From: Chara braunii
Lineage: Eukaryota; Streptophyta; Charophyceae; Charales; Characeae
Length of the DNA stretch: 26,555 bases
Reading direction: 5' to 3'
Assembly: GCA_003427395.1 (NCBI GenBank)
Contig: BFEA01000177.1
Span: 2,099,086 to 2,125,640 of the forward strand
Position numbers and translations under genes: made by a program. Position 1 is the first letter of the stretch, and every line of letters begins with the position of its first letter. Of this stretch, positions 17,394-26,475 are shown piece by piece. The notes beneath the pieces were generated by a model that ran no database searches, was not told where the DNA came from, and worked only from the letters and a program-made list of their open reading frames with translations.

Positions 17394-19541
17394 CAAGAAT
17401 AGCCCTTCTGAAAACCCTCTATCCAGGCGCAAATGTGATGTATACTGCTGCCACAGCACCCCACAACGGTTCTGTAATCCAGGGGCGGACAAAATTGAGC
17501 ATTTAAAAAACAAGATTCAGCGGTACTGGTGACTTAAACCATCAGTACATCTGAGCCTCTTTCCGCCGAGGAGGAGCTTTGCGGAAATGCCAACTCGCCA
17601 CGTTCTCTTTTCTTTTGGCTGACGCCACCAGCCATCCTGGTCCAAGAGCCCCGAGCCTCCGAAAATTTTGGAAGAAATAACGGCGAACGCGGCATGTTTT
17701 AAAACCCTGAAAGCAAAAAAAAACACGGCCCGGCAAAGAAACCACATGCCAACCCTAAATGAGCGATTTCGGTCCAAGACTATCGGTTGGGCATTTTTTT
17801 TTTTTTCTTGTTTTCCCCTCTGACACCATGGCCGACCCCTGTAAATATGACACCCTGTCTGACACCACGGACGTCCGTACTTCCATTGCCTCCTAGAACT
17901 CGGTGCGGTTTTCTTTGCCGATGCTGCGACGCGTGTTTTTTTTGCCCTTCCATACTCAAAGGTGACATAAACGTTACTTACCCCTTTTTGGAATGAGCAG
18001 ATTTCAATTCTCGAGTTTGTGTGGGCCATGTACTGGTGGTTTGAGTTCAGTCGTTTCTGTCACAACAGGGAAATTCAATCACCTCAGCGAACCGACTAGC
18101 AAGTCCTTCTGAGCGTTGTCAGCCGCAACATCAGGTGAGGGTTTTGCCTTTTTTTGTTTCTTTTCTTTTCTTTTTGAAGAGGGTTTTGCGTTGATCTGCG
18201 AGGCCACCAGTAACAAAGGTAGCATTTATCTCTGTGGAACTGTGCCCACGCACTTGCCACCCAGAGAAAAAGCGAAAACACAGAATCTGATCTCAAATGT
18301 GTATGAATGTGGCGGAAGACTAAGGATTCGGCGAGGTCTTGCATGCACACGATAAGTGATGAATGAGCGGTAGCTAAGGGTGTACCGAAGATTGAAAAGG
18401 CTTTGTGCCTTGCATACATGTATGCATCACATAACAACATATAAAATCCCTGGAGAGGGAAACTTTCGGTTTCATGGGCCACTGGACCATGTCCAGTTCT
18501 TCTCTCAGGAAGGTGATGGTGGAAATCAGGTGTACCTTTCCCCACTTGAAAAACAAATATGTGGCAGTTAACACGGGCAACTTTCAGGGCCAGGCTGCCT
18601 TTGATGAATGTCATCAGCTCGCGTTTTGGTCCTCTGAAAGTTGCAGTGAGGGGTACTGGTGGTGTAAACCGCTGCTACTTTGTCCTGGCGCCGTCAAGAA
18701 AAAAAAGTGGAGCAAGAATCGAAAATGGGGCATTCCATAGACTTGGGGTCTTGCTGCACTACTCTCCACTTTCCACAAAATCTCCACGAAATCGGCGAGT
18801 GCACGGAGAGCTACGCTACTCTCCAAATTCGCCTTTTTAGCTTCATGGCTGCACTTACCCTCCACGCTTCTACTCTCTAATTCCTGAGTGCACTAGCGGA
18901 CACCGTGCCAGCAGAAGAAGACAGGGTGTCATCAGCTTTCTGTCCGCCCAGACTCAAGGCGCACTCTCCAAATTCAAGGTCCTACAGTGGGGCTTGGCAT
19001 TTTTTGCCAAGCAGGCCTTGATGGCCCTGTACTTTAGTGATGATAGTTTTTTTTTTTTTTTGTCGGGAAGACGTGGGTACTCTTTACCCTGCGTACCCTG
19101 TTGCTTTTTTGTACTGATTGGCCGCCTTAGCCGGCAAATTACTTTTTTGGTATTCAACGGATGAACCTGGCCGGCTTTTTTGGTAGATGGTGTGGAGGTA
19201 CGTTTACACCAACTGTCGGATATCCATTTTTTTGTATCTGGGTGCTTTTTCGGTGTTCGTTCACGGGGCACATATTGATGCCCAGCCTGGGGCTGGTACG
19301 GGGACTCTCTCCACTGAACGGTTTTTGGGACACTTACCTCGTTCCAGGCTTGCTTTGGCGACGCAGTGTATGAACCGTATATCTTCTGCACTCACGTGTA
19401 CTACTCCTCTCATCTTGATGAAAGAATGTGCGCAGACGGTTGGCGCACCTGCTTTGCCGACGCTTGCGGCCGTTTCTCGATTGACTTCATCGCTAGAACT
19501 GTCATCACCGTGAGGGGTAGACAGCTTGGCCTGCTCTTCTG
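17394..19541. other. Long stretch without a supported gene
   Basis: Frames up to 172 codons occur (for example 18096-18614 minus) but show no domain, biased composition or conserved motif, and they overlap equally long frames in other phases. Visible structure: a repeated GTACTGGTG motif (17522, 18029, 18655), a hairpin TTTCCGC/GCGGAAA near 17560-17587, an 11-bp direct repeat around a T-rich insert (18137-18189), ACTCTCCA repeats (18760-18970), and hairpin GCTTGGC/GCCAAGC at 18992-19012. Confidence 0.4.
18137..18189 (-). mobile_element. Tail-only insertion with 11-bp direct repeat
   Basis: GAGGGTTTTGC at 18137-18147 and 18179-18189 flanks 31 bases of T-rich sequence (an A-rich tail on the minus strand). 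It has the same design as the 12576-12644 insertion but with almost no body. Chance duplication in simple sequence is possible. Confidence 0.45.
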
Positions 19542-19796
19542 CAGAGCTGGGCACCGGGCGCCCAGAGCCGCACCCACCTGCACCCACCCGACCCGCAGGG
19601 TGATGGGTCGGATTTAGGTCTACATGAGCTGTCTTGGGTGGGTTATGGGCGGGTGCAGCCAGCATGCCTTTCTGGGTGTTGTGCGGGTGAAGATTTGACC
19701 TGGGTCACCCGCTGGGTGGGTGGCAGGCGGGTGATGGCTTGGCCTGGGTCACCCGACCCATAGACCCAAAATGACCCGAAAATTATGCCCTCCCCN

Positions 19797-19810
19797 CCCC
19801 CCCCCCCCCC
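19797..19810 (+). repeat. Poly-C tract with N
   Basis: About 18 C with one N at 19796, inside the left subterminal region of the hAT-like element. Confidence 0.9.
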
Positions 19811-20214
19811 CTTCCTCTCCTTGTATAGTACGTCTGGCTTGAGGTTGAGAGCCAAAGAAAAAAGTGTCTGATTCAGTTGACCAGGTCCCGATGAAGTAAC
19901 GCCGGTGTGAAAGCAGTGCAGCTGCCCCTGGGCAAAAAAAAGAAATCTTCAAATATTTTCCTTTGAGAAGTTCGAGTTGCATTGTTGATGAAACGGTTTT
20001 CACCTTTCGACAGTCACGGATACTGGCTTTAGAGTTCGATCCCCAGACCTCACTTTGCCAATGTACAGTACCAAGTCGACCCCCGAGTGTTTGAACCCGT
20101 GATCTGTGTTTTGGTAGTTGTTTGTCGTCTGTCGTAGGTCCGTGTAGTGGTAGGGGTTTGATCTGTAGGTCTGTCGATTAGGAGTCACAACTCTGTAAAG
20201 GTCGTGGCTGTAGA

Positions 20215-20300
20215 TGCTCTGAAAGGTCAAGGTCATAGCTGCTACAGTCCTGAAAGGTAAAGGTCGTAGCTGCTACAGTACCCGAAAGGCCAAGTCCACA
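20215..20300. repeat. Tandem repeat inside the hAT-like element
   Basis: About 37-bp units built on CTGAAAGGTCAAGGTCATAG-type sequence plus CTGCTACAGT: CTGAAAGGTCAAGGTC (20219), CTGAAAGGTAAAGGTCGTAG (20251) and CCGAAAGGCCAAGTCC (20282), so roughly three decaying copies. Confidence 0.6.
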
Positions 20301-20343
20301 GCCTTCCAGAAGGTCCGGAAGTGGCTTTTCGAAGTGTCCCACG

Positions 20344-20409
20344 TTTAGTCAGAGGCAAGTGGGCAAGGGGTGGGCCTTTAGTCAGAGGCAAGTGGGCAAG
20401 TGGTGAGCC
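20344..20409. repeat. 33-bp tandem repeat inside the hAT-like element
   Basis: TTTAGTCAGAGGCAAGTGGG with CAAG following occurs identically at 20344-20367 and 20377-20400, two units of 33 bp. Confidence 0.85.
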
Positions 20410-21384
20410 AACTGTGTTATACGTCGGCAGTGCGACTGCATAGAGTTGGCAGTGCAAACCCATGCAGTCAGCGGCACCGGTCCCAGTCAGTCAGAGTCCA
20501 GTCAAGCAAGTACCGTGTGGGACTGTGTGCACCAAGGGCCTGGGAAAGGGGCAGACCAACGAGTTACAGAAATATAAATCAAGAGGCAGCGCCCAGCCAT
20601 TCATTCATTCGCTGTGTAAGCCATGCGGAAGAGCTGCTACATCGTCTTGTGCGAAGGTGGTCTGCAGGTTGCCCGAATACGAAGTGGACTGAAGGGAGAT
20701 CGTAGCCATCGTAGTAGTGGCGAGCTGCCATAGCCGCCGTAGGGTAGAGGTACCTGATAGAGTGTGCGTGTGTGGAGTATTCAGGGTGATCCAGAGTGAG
20801 CATGTGCAAGCAGTGGTGTCGGACACAGTGACGAGAGTGGGATGTACAGGCGCTGGTGCGCCATAGCCTGTTGAAGTGAATTTGCAACTGAACTGTGTTC
20901 TCTTTGTCCATATCTCTGAGCTTTGAGTGGGCGCTCTGCGCCAGTGTGAATCGCCGTCTGTTTGCATGTATGCGAAGTGGAAAAGAAGACGAGTCTGATT
21001 GCATTGATGTTGCCATAGTTTTAATAATAGGATTTTAGATGTCTTTATTGCAATGCTATGTTGCCGATGAAATCGTGATGGTGTAAGGGACTGGCATGGG
21101 CAGGCACGGGCTGATGCGGGTGGGTGCGCGTGAAGAAAATTTAGGTGTTGGACGCGGGCGGGTGATGATACTCTTACGGGTGCGGGCGGGTGTGGGTGAG
21201 GGTTTTTTTCGGGTCACGGGCGGATCGGGCGTGGGGCTGAAATATCAAAAAATATTTTGGGTGGGTGGGGTTGTCTAAGAGTAAAAAATAAAATTCTTGA
21301 ATCGGGTGGATGGGGGAAAAAAAAAATTGGGCGGGTGGGGTCGAGGGTGAGGAAAAAAAAAAATTGCCCACCTCTGCTCTTCTG

Positions 21385-21935
21385 ACATCGTGCATCGGGT
21401 ACTTCCTGTGTGCGTTCGTCGACATGAAGACTGGAAGTGTATGCGGATATCGACTCAGAGTTCTGCCTGTCTTTGTTTGTTCAGTGTGTGTGTCGTGTGA
21501 ATGTTTGCCATTGTGCAGGCACACATATACTTCGACTGAGGACTGTCATCATGATCGACTATATCCGTTTGTCGACAGTTTATGTGGCATCTAAGCACGC
21601 CGTGTATACCTTTCGGATTGCTGGACACGGGATGTACTTCTTCTTTGTGACGATGGGTTTTGTACTTGCCTTCTCGTATGTCATTGCAGTGAGTAGGGAG
21701 GGAGTAGGGTAGTTATAAATTGGGGCAATGGCCCCAACAAGTCTGCGATAGTGTTCTTTGATCTGTCCTCCTGAGGAGTCTATGTGTGGGATAGACGAAA
21801 CGCGTAGAGGGTTGGCCGCGTGGATGAGTTGTTGTTTGGATCTTCGAATACTATCTTCAACGAATGTGTGTTCTTCTTGGTGTGCGCAACGGAGTGTTTG
21901 TTATCGGTGTATCTCTATTTGCTCCGTTCTCATGC
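21385..21935. other. No supported gene
   Basis: Short overlapping frames only (60-116 codons) without motifs. The segment separates the hAT-like and Harbinger-like elements and gives no sign of its own origin. Confidence 0.4.
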
Positions 21936-21938
21936 TTA

Positions 21939-22577
21939 GGCCTGGACCCCACAGGAAAAACCCCAGAAATGTTTCCAACTTCGGGTTTCCATGGAAACCC
22001 GGCTGGAAAAGTTCGCCTGCGGAAAGGCGGGACCCCACAGGAGAGGCTGGAAAACGCAGTTTCTAGGAGCTTGGAAAGTCTGGAAACTGCAAATGGACCG
22101 CGCAGTGGTCATGGATGTCCGCCCCTGCTTCGACAAACCACTTCGTGGGTGTCCAGGCGGCCCCGGCCGCTCCTCCAGCAGTCGTCCTGGCGGGGAGTCG
22201 TTTGTGGGTGACAACAGAACGTCCGTCTACCGACCGGAAGGACCACGGGACATGCAGGCTCGGACCACGGTTGGACCAGCACTTTCCAGAAGAACTTTCC
22301 ACGAGAGAGATGCCCCCCCCCCTACCCTCTCGAAATGGCACAAAATTCCGGCGCAAGATGCTCGCTTGCCGCCACGACACCACGATACGAAAGTGAAAAC
22401 ACGGAACTCCACTTTTCCGGACAACCTTTCTGACGCGGTGGGGTCTCCGAAAACAGCCGGAACCTCCCACAATTGAGTTTCCAGACGGCCATTTTCTTCC
22501 GATGTACTCCCGGAAACTTTTTTCCGGCCCATCTTTTCCAGGACTTCTCCACGATTTTGTCCTGTGGGGTCCAGGCC
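21939..22577. mobile_element. PIF/Harbinger (Tourist)-like non-autonomous element
   Basis: GGCCTGGACCCCACAGGA (21939-21956) is the exact inverse of 22560-22577 (18 of 18). TTA flanks both sides (21936-21938, 22578-22580). A 3-bp TTA duplication and inverted ends starting GGCC are characteristic of PIF/Harbinger and its Tourist MITEs. Length 639 bp. Inside: a perfect 20-bp palindrome (21982-22001), a second partial copy of the terminal motif (GGACCCCACAGGA at 22030), and repeated GGAAAC/GTTTCC motifs near both ends. The long minus-strand frame (22063-22674) crosses the element edge and shows no transposase motif. Confidence 0.78.
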
Positions 22578-22670
22578 TTAGTCTGTCTTGCCGGGCAGTC
22601 TTTTCCTGTTCTTTTTCCTTTTCCTCAAACTTCTCGAAGGTCTCTCCGTGGAACGAATTTTGCAGGCTGG

Positions 22671-22694
22671 GCACTCTCCATGCGTGGAGAGTGC
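22671..22694. repeat. Perfect 10-bp-stem hairpin
   Basis: GCACTCTCCA-TGCG-TGGAGAGTGC. The arm GCACTCTCCA also occurs alone at 18961-18970, suggesting a dispersed element rather than a local accident. Confidence 0.7.
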
Positions 22695-23610
22695 TTTCCT
22701 TTCACGAGTTCTGACAGCTATCCGTACAATTTCAAGGGTTGAAGCAGAGCAGAGAGTTTGTGCAGCGATACACTAGTCTCCGAAATAGTGAAACCGAGAG
22801 TAGTGCAGAGAGACCCTTAGGCAGAACCGTACTACGGGACCAAAATGGGTGGCGGCACAAAGAAAGGACAAACGAACTCAGCAAAGCTTGGCACACAGGG
22901 GGAATCTGCCTGCCTCAGCACAAAGAGGCTCAGAGGTAGTGGCAGCCATGGGCCCTCTTTTCGGAGGTTGTCCAGTGTCTATTAATTTTATCGACGGCGC
23001 GTGAGCCTCCTAAAATTTAGGAAAGGGCTCAATAGGACTCTCAACTTGGCTGGGGTCATGTACTGGACCTACTGGTTCATCAAATTCCTTCAATCGTTTA
23101 CTGGAAAAGCCTGGGGCCTATAGTCCAGCAATGTACACAGAAAAAGTCAGCTGAAAAAAAAGGGGAAAAAAAAGATCAGCTGTCCTTACTTTGCCACTTG
23201 TCCATGAGAGCCGGCAAGAGTTTCATGGAGGTCCTCGCTGATTTGTTTTGAAGTTTAGAGAATTGTCGTCTCTGGCAGAAGATGGCAAACAGTGTAAACA
23301 ATCATCCAATTATTTGCAAGCTTGTCATTTTTCTTGCTATCAATTGTAGATGTGTCTTGGCAAGGGCTGGTCCAACGCTGCAATCAGTCATACAAGCCAG
23401 CATGATTTCTCTGTCCTTTCCACCTTGCCACCTCAACTTCTGTGCCGCGACCTGATAAAATTTTGAGTTCACTAGGAGCATTCTGTGACTTAACCCTTTT
23501 CATTTCCCGTTTGAACCTGGCTGCCTTCTTGCAAGACCACCTCATATTTCCCCCCCTGGACAATTTTGGGAAATATGATTTTAATCTTTATCTTTCTCTA
23601 GGTCAGGATG

Positions 23611-23611
<1 letters not shown>
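22695..23611. other. No supported gene
   Basis: Frames are under 100 codons with no motifs. Two CAGCTG sites flank an A-rich run near 23145-23185. Otherwise nothing is evident. Confidence 0.4.
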
Positions 23612-23680
<69 letters not shown>

Positions 23681-23681
23681 N

Positions 23682-23763
<82 letters not shown>
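23612..23763 (+). repeat. (CT)n microsatellite, about 150 bases
   Basis: Nearly pure CT dinucleotides with one N at 23681, followed by a 12-base C run. It produces artificial Ser-Leu or Arg-Glu frames in all phases. Copy number is likely uncertain because of the N. Confidence 0.97.
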
Positions 23764-23765
<2 letters not shown>

Positions 23766-23874
23766 CCCCCCCCTATGTGCAGTGAGGTCTCTCCCAAATG
23801 TGAGGCAATAGCAGAATCCCCATGCCCCAGGCTGAAGGGGGACACTGAGAGGGCAACAGTTCAGCACAGCATTC

Positions 23875-23990
23875 TTTTTTTCCCCTAGTAGACCTGGGAT
23901 CGGCCGCTCCATCTATCAGAGGGGAGCTGCACTTGCTGGAAACGGGGTCCAGCGTCCCATACATAATTACAAGAACAAAACATCATGAGT
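23875..23990 (-). mobile_element. SINE-like copy d (two-hairpin family), reverse strand
   Basis: On the minus strand: TTCAAACTCATG, then GGGACGCTGGACCCCG at 23955 downward, hairpin GCTGGA/TCCAGC (23935-23953), hairpin GCTCC/GGAGC (23906-23927) around the sequence containing GATAGAT, then a short A tail (T run 23875-23881 on plus). It agrees closely with copy c in sequence and order. Confidence 0.65.
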
Positions 23991-25067
23991 TTGAATGTAG
24001 AAGCCTGCCTCTTCAGCCCATTCTGTGCTGCCAGATAAACCCTGTCAACCTGGCAGTTCTACCTTGTGTACCAAGCAGTGATCCAAATCAGCATTATGCA
24101 CTAAGCCAGAGTCATCCTTTTTTCCTAAGCAAAGGGGCGTAGGACCACCATAGCTCAGTGACTTCACCCTTCTGGGGAGTGTGAGCGGGTGGGCGACCCT
24201 AATCATGCAATCTCTGGACAACCTGCATCAGATACTGTCTTGGTACTGATCCCAGTGGCAGTTGCTCCTCGATAAATTCTAGTACCCCTAATGTCCTTGA
24301 CACTGCTCAGAGAAATTTCCGTCGCTAATTAAATTTCTTTCCATATGTTTAGTTACACTGGAATACGGTAGCCTGTCTGTGTTAGGGCCTCGTTACACAC
24401 TCCTCAGCACGTCCTTGGAGCATAGGGATGTATCCTAGGAGAAATTCAGGATTTTCGGCATGGTTGTTCCACTTGTCCTCGAGTATGTTTCCTTAGGACG
24501 AATCCTAAAGGTTTCCCCGTGGACAACATTATACAAATATATGCGGCTGGCGTTGGTTGTCCGTGGTATGGTGTGGAATGTCCGTGAAGGCATGGTACGC
24601 GCGATTCCATGGATATCCTGCAACAAAAAAAGGAGAGGAAATGTCCCTGTTCAAAATCTGGATAAACTGTGGAGAGTGACGACACCGGCGCAAGGTGGTG
24701 CAGAGGGTTTTCCAACCCACTGACGGCGTAGTGGACAGTGTCCGGTTGAGGAGCGAAACCTGCTATCATCAAGCAGGCACATGGAAGTGACGAGACTGAT
24801 GCCCAAACGGTGAAAGCACGGTGACGCAGATCATCAGATGTCCATGGCGGTGTTAATGCAGAGGGAGGAGAGGAACTAGCTGTGGTATTGGGCAGCCGAT
24901 TTGGTGTTCATCCCCGATGGCAACCCTTGCTCTCCAATAGCGGGTCCTTCCCTCCTTAGCTTCAGTTATGAACCGTGCCAGTGTGTCAGCAAGAAGGCCA
25001 ACGACACAAAGGGAGAGACATCCATCAACCAGGCCTAGGCTCGAACTCCTTCAAACGATTAGGAGGA
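23991..25067. other. No supported gene; flank of the LINE ORF1
   Basis: Mixed sequence with frames under 110 codons. It contains a hairpin CCTTAGGA-CGAA-TCCTAAAGG (24491-24511). From about 24730 it may be the 5' part of the LINE copy whose ORF1 follows, but no motif proves it. Confidence 0.4.
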
Positions 25068-26090
25068 ATGAAAGACAGCCCAGAAGCTGTCCAAGAATTC
25101 TTTCTAATCCAACCCGTATCGCAAACAGTGTTCACTGTCCTAAGCCTTTCCGATAAGGACAAACACTGGATGGATGGTTGGAAAAGGCTCCGTTGGGATC
25201 CTTCAGAGGTGAAGATATTCCCATGGCTTCCAAGAAAGATTGGTCTTGAAGAGAGGAGAGAGAAGCTGATGCATGACTTCTACTGGGTTGAGCTCAGATA
25301 TATATCAGTAGAAGTACAAGCAGCGTTTATACACGACTTCGGAAAAAATCACAAAATTGTAGACTTTATTGATCCTCTCCCAACACACGTGGCAAAGACA
25401 GACGACTACCTGATGGCATTGCTGGCGCTGGACCTGAACAAGGACCAGCCGTTTTCACTAGACGGCATCATACCCTCCAAAATTGGGGGAAGGATATACC
25501 AAATACACACTGCCCACAAATTCCGGCCGTGGTGCTTTAAATGTCGTGCGTATGGCCATCGCAGAACAGAAACAGCCTGCCCTCACCACCCAGCTAAACA
25601 CACATACCCAGAAGGCCGCCTGCAAAGGGACCCGCACCGCAGCAACAGGTGGCATACAACTGACCCCAGACACGAGGGGTGGGTCTATATTGATGATCCG
25701 GGCCAGAACGGCAGCCCCAGGGGAAGGACGAGGTGACCCACGCAGGTCAATAAAACCGTCGGTGGATTGGAACCCCCCCCTGGCTCCCAACCCCACCGAG
25801 TCGCTCAAGGGACCTCAACCAGTGAACCCCCCCCCACCCCCCCACTCGGGGGACACGCGGAACCATCTCAGGCCAGGAAGATACACCAAAAAAGCCTACA
25901 AGACCCGAAAGGGATCCGGAAGCTGGGACCAGAAGCAGGCAACTACTTGCCTATAAAGGATGTGCCTTCGGAGCCGGGTCAGGGCGGTACAAAAATGGGA
26001 CAGGGAGAAGGAAATAAGGGACAACCCCGAGAAGTAACAATCGGGAGCTCCCCCTGGGTGACGCAGGTAATGGGGGACTGGGAAAAGTAA
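25068..26090 (+). pseudogene. LINE ORF1 (nucleic-acid-binding protein with zinc knuckle)
   Basis: Frame 3 is open upstream of the first ATG (25068) and runs to TGA 25734-25736. It then continues in the same frame to TAA 26088-26090, so one stop interrupts about 340 codons (R-stop-P, likely CGA to TGA). Residues 1-150 form a mixed alpha/beta-like region (KIFPWLPRKIGLEERREKL, YWVELRYISVEVQAAFIHDF). Near codon 155 comes a zinc knuckle CFKCRAYGHRRTETAC, spacing C-x2-C-x4-H-x6-C, two longer than the common x4. A Pro/Gly-rich tail follows. This matches ORF1 of plant L1-type elements, which coats the RNA. It could belong to the same family as the LINE at 12900-16380, but the two do not overlap, so that is inference. 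Confidence 0.75.
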
Positions 26091-26382
26091 TTGTAACGAC
26101 GTTGGGAGGGGAAGAAAAGAAGGAGGAATAGCCTAACAGGAGAAGTAGGGAGGACAAAAGGAGAAGGAACCACGCCCATGGAAATAGACCCCCTCAAAGA
26201 AGCTTTGAGGGGTTCTATTTCCATGGGCGTGGGCCCTTGAAGTTCCTTCTCCTTTTGTCCTCCCTGCTTCTCCTGTTAGGCTGTTCCTCCTGCTCTTCTT
26301 CCCCTCCCAACGTCGTTATAATTACTCTTCCCAGTCCCGCATTACCTGCGCCACCCGGGGGGAGCTCCCGATTGTTACTTCC
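26030..26382. repeat. Near-perfect long palindrome, arms about 170-180 bp
   Basis: The left arm 26030-26199 and the right arm 26203-26382 are reverse complements around the 3-base centre AAG. They differ at a few percent of positions, largely transitions, plus a 10-base insertion in the right arm (26233-26243). The arms include GAGGACAAAAGGAGAAGGAA, CACGCCCATGGAAATAGA and the central CCTCAAAG/CTTTGAGG. The left arm overlaps the end of the LINE ORF1 frame, so the right arm is an inverted copy of LINE sequence. Confidence 0.92.
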
Positions 26383-26404
26383 CGGCAGTGCCGGTCCCAT
26401 GAAC

Positions 26405-26475
26405 GTGACTGGCACCAGTCACCTGAATGTGACCGGCCAGTCACCAGGCCTAAAAACCGTGACCGGCCGTTCACG
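26405..26475. repeat. Three consecutive related short palindromes
   Basis: GTGACTGG-CA-CCAGTCAC (26405-26422, perfect 8-bp stem), GTGACCGGCCAGTCAC (26429-26444, one mismatch) and CGTGACCGGCCGTTCACG (26458-26475, one mismatch) share the pattern GTGACYGG..CMRKTCAC. They follow directly after the long palindrome. Confidence 0.7.

Larger units (their letters stand above)
19542..21376. mobile_element. Non-autonomous hAT-like DNA transposon
   Basis: The ends CAGAGCTGGGCA (19542-19553) and TGCCCACCTCTG (21365-21376) are inverse of each other with one mismatch. They are flanked by the identical 8-mer CTCTTCTG (19534-19541 and 21377-21384). An 8-bp target duplication plus short inverted ends starting CAGAG is the hAT hallmark. 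Within about 250 bases of each end, ACCCGCCC/ACCCACCC motifs repeat, pointing inward from both sides, as subterminal repeats do. The 1.8-kb interior has no transposase frame; it holds short tandem repeats and other filler, so mobility would need a transposase in trans. Confidence 0.82.

Noticed and set aside
18096-18614. 172-codon minus-strand frame as a gene
   Set aside because: No recognisable domain, and overlapping frames in other phases are similarly open; nothing distinguishes it from chance.
20029-20044. GAGTTCGATCCCC, an excellent tRNA box B
   Set aside because: No matching box A, acceptor stem or anticodon arm could be placed upstream, so a tRNA gene is not supported; at most it is a SINE fragment inside the hAT-like element.
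22063-22674. 203-codon minus-strand frame
   Set aside because: It crosses the right inverted repeat of the Harbinger-like element, shows no transposase (DDE) motif, and competing frames of similar length exist in the same GC-rich sequence.
23442-23912. Ser-Leu and Arg-Glu repeat frames
   Set aside because: Products of the (CT)n microsatellite in all phases, with an N inside; no gene-like flanks.
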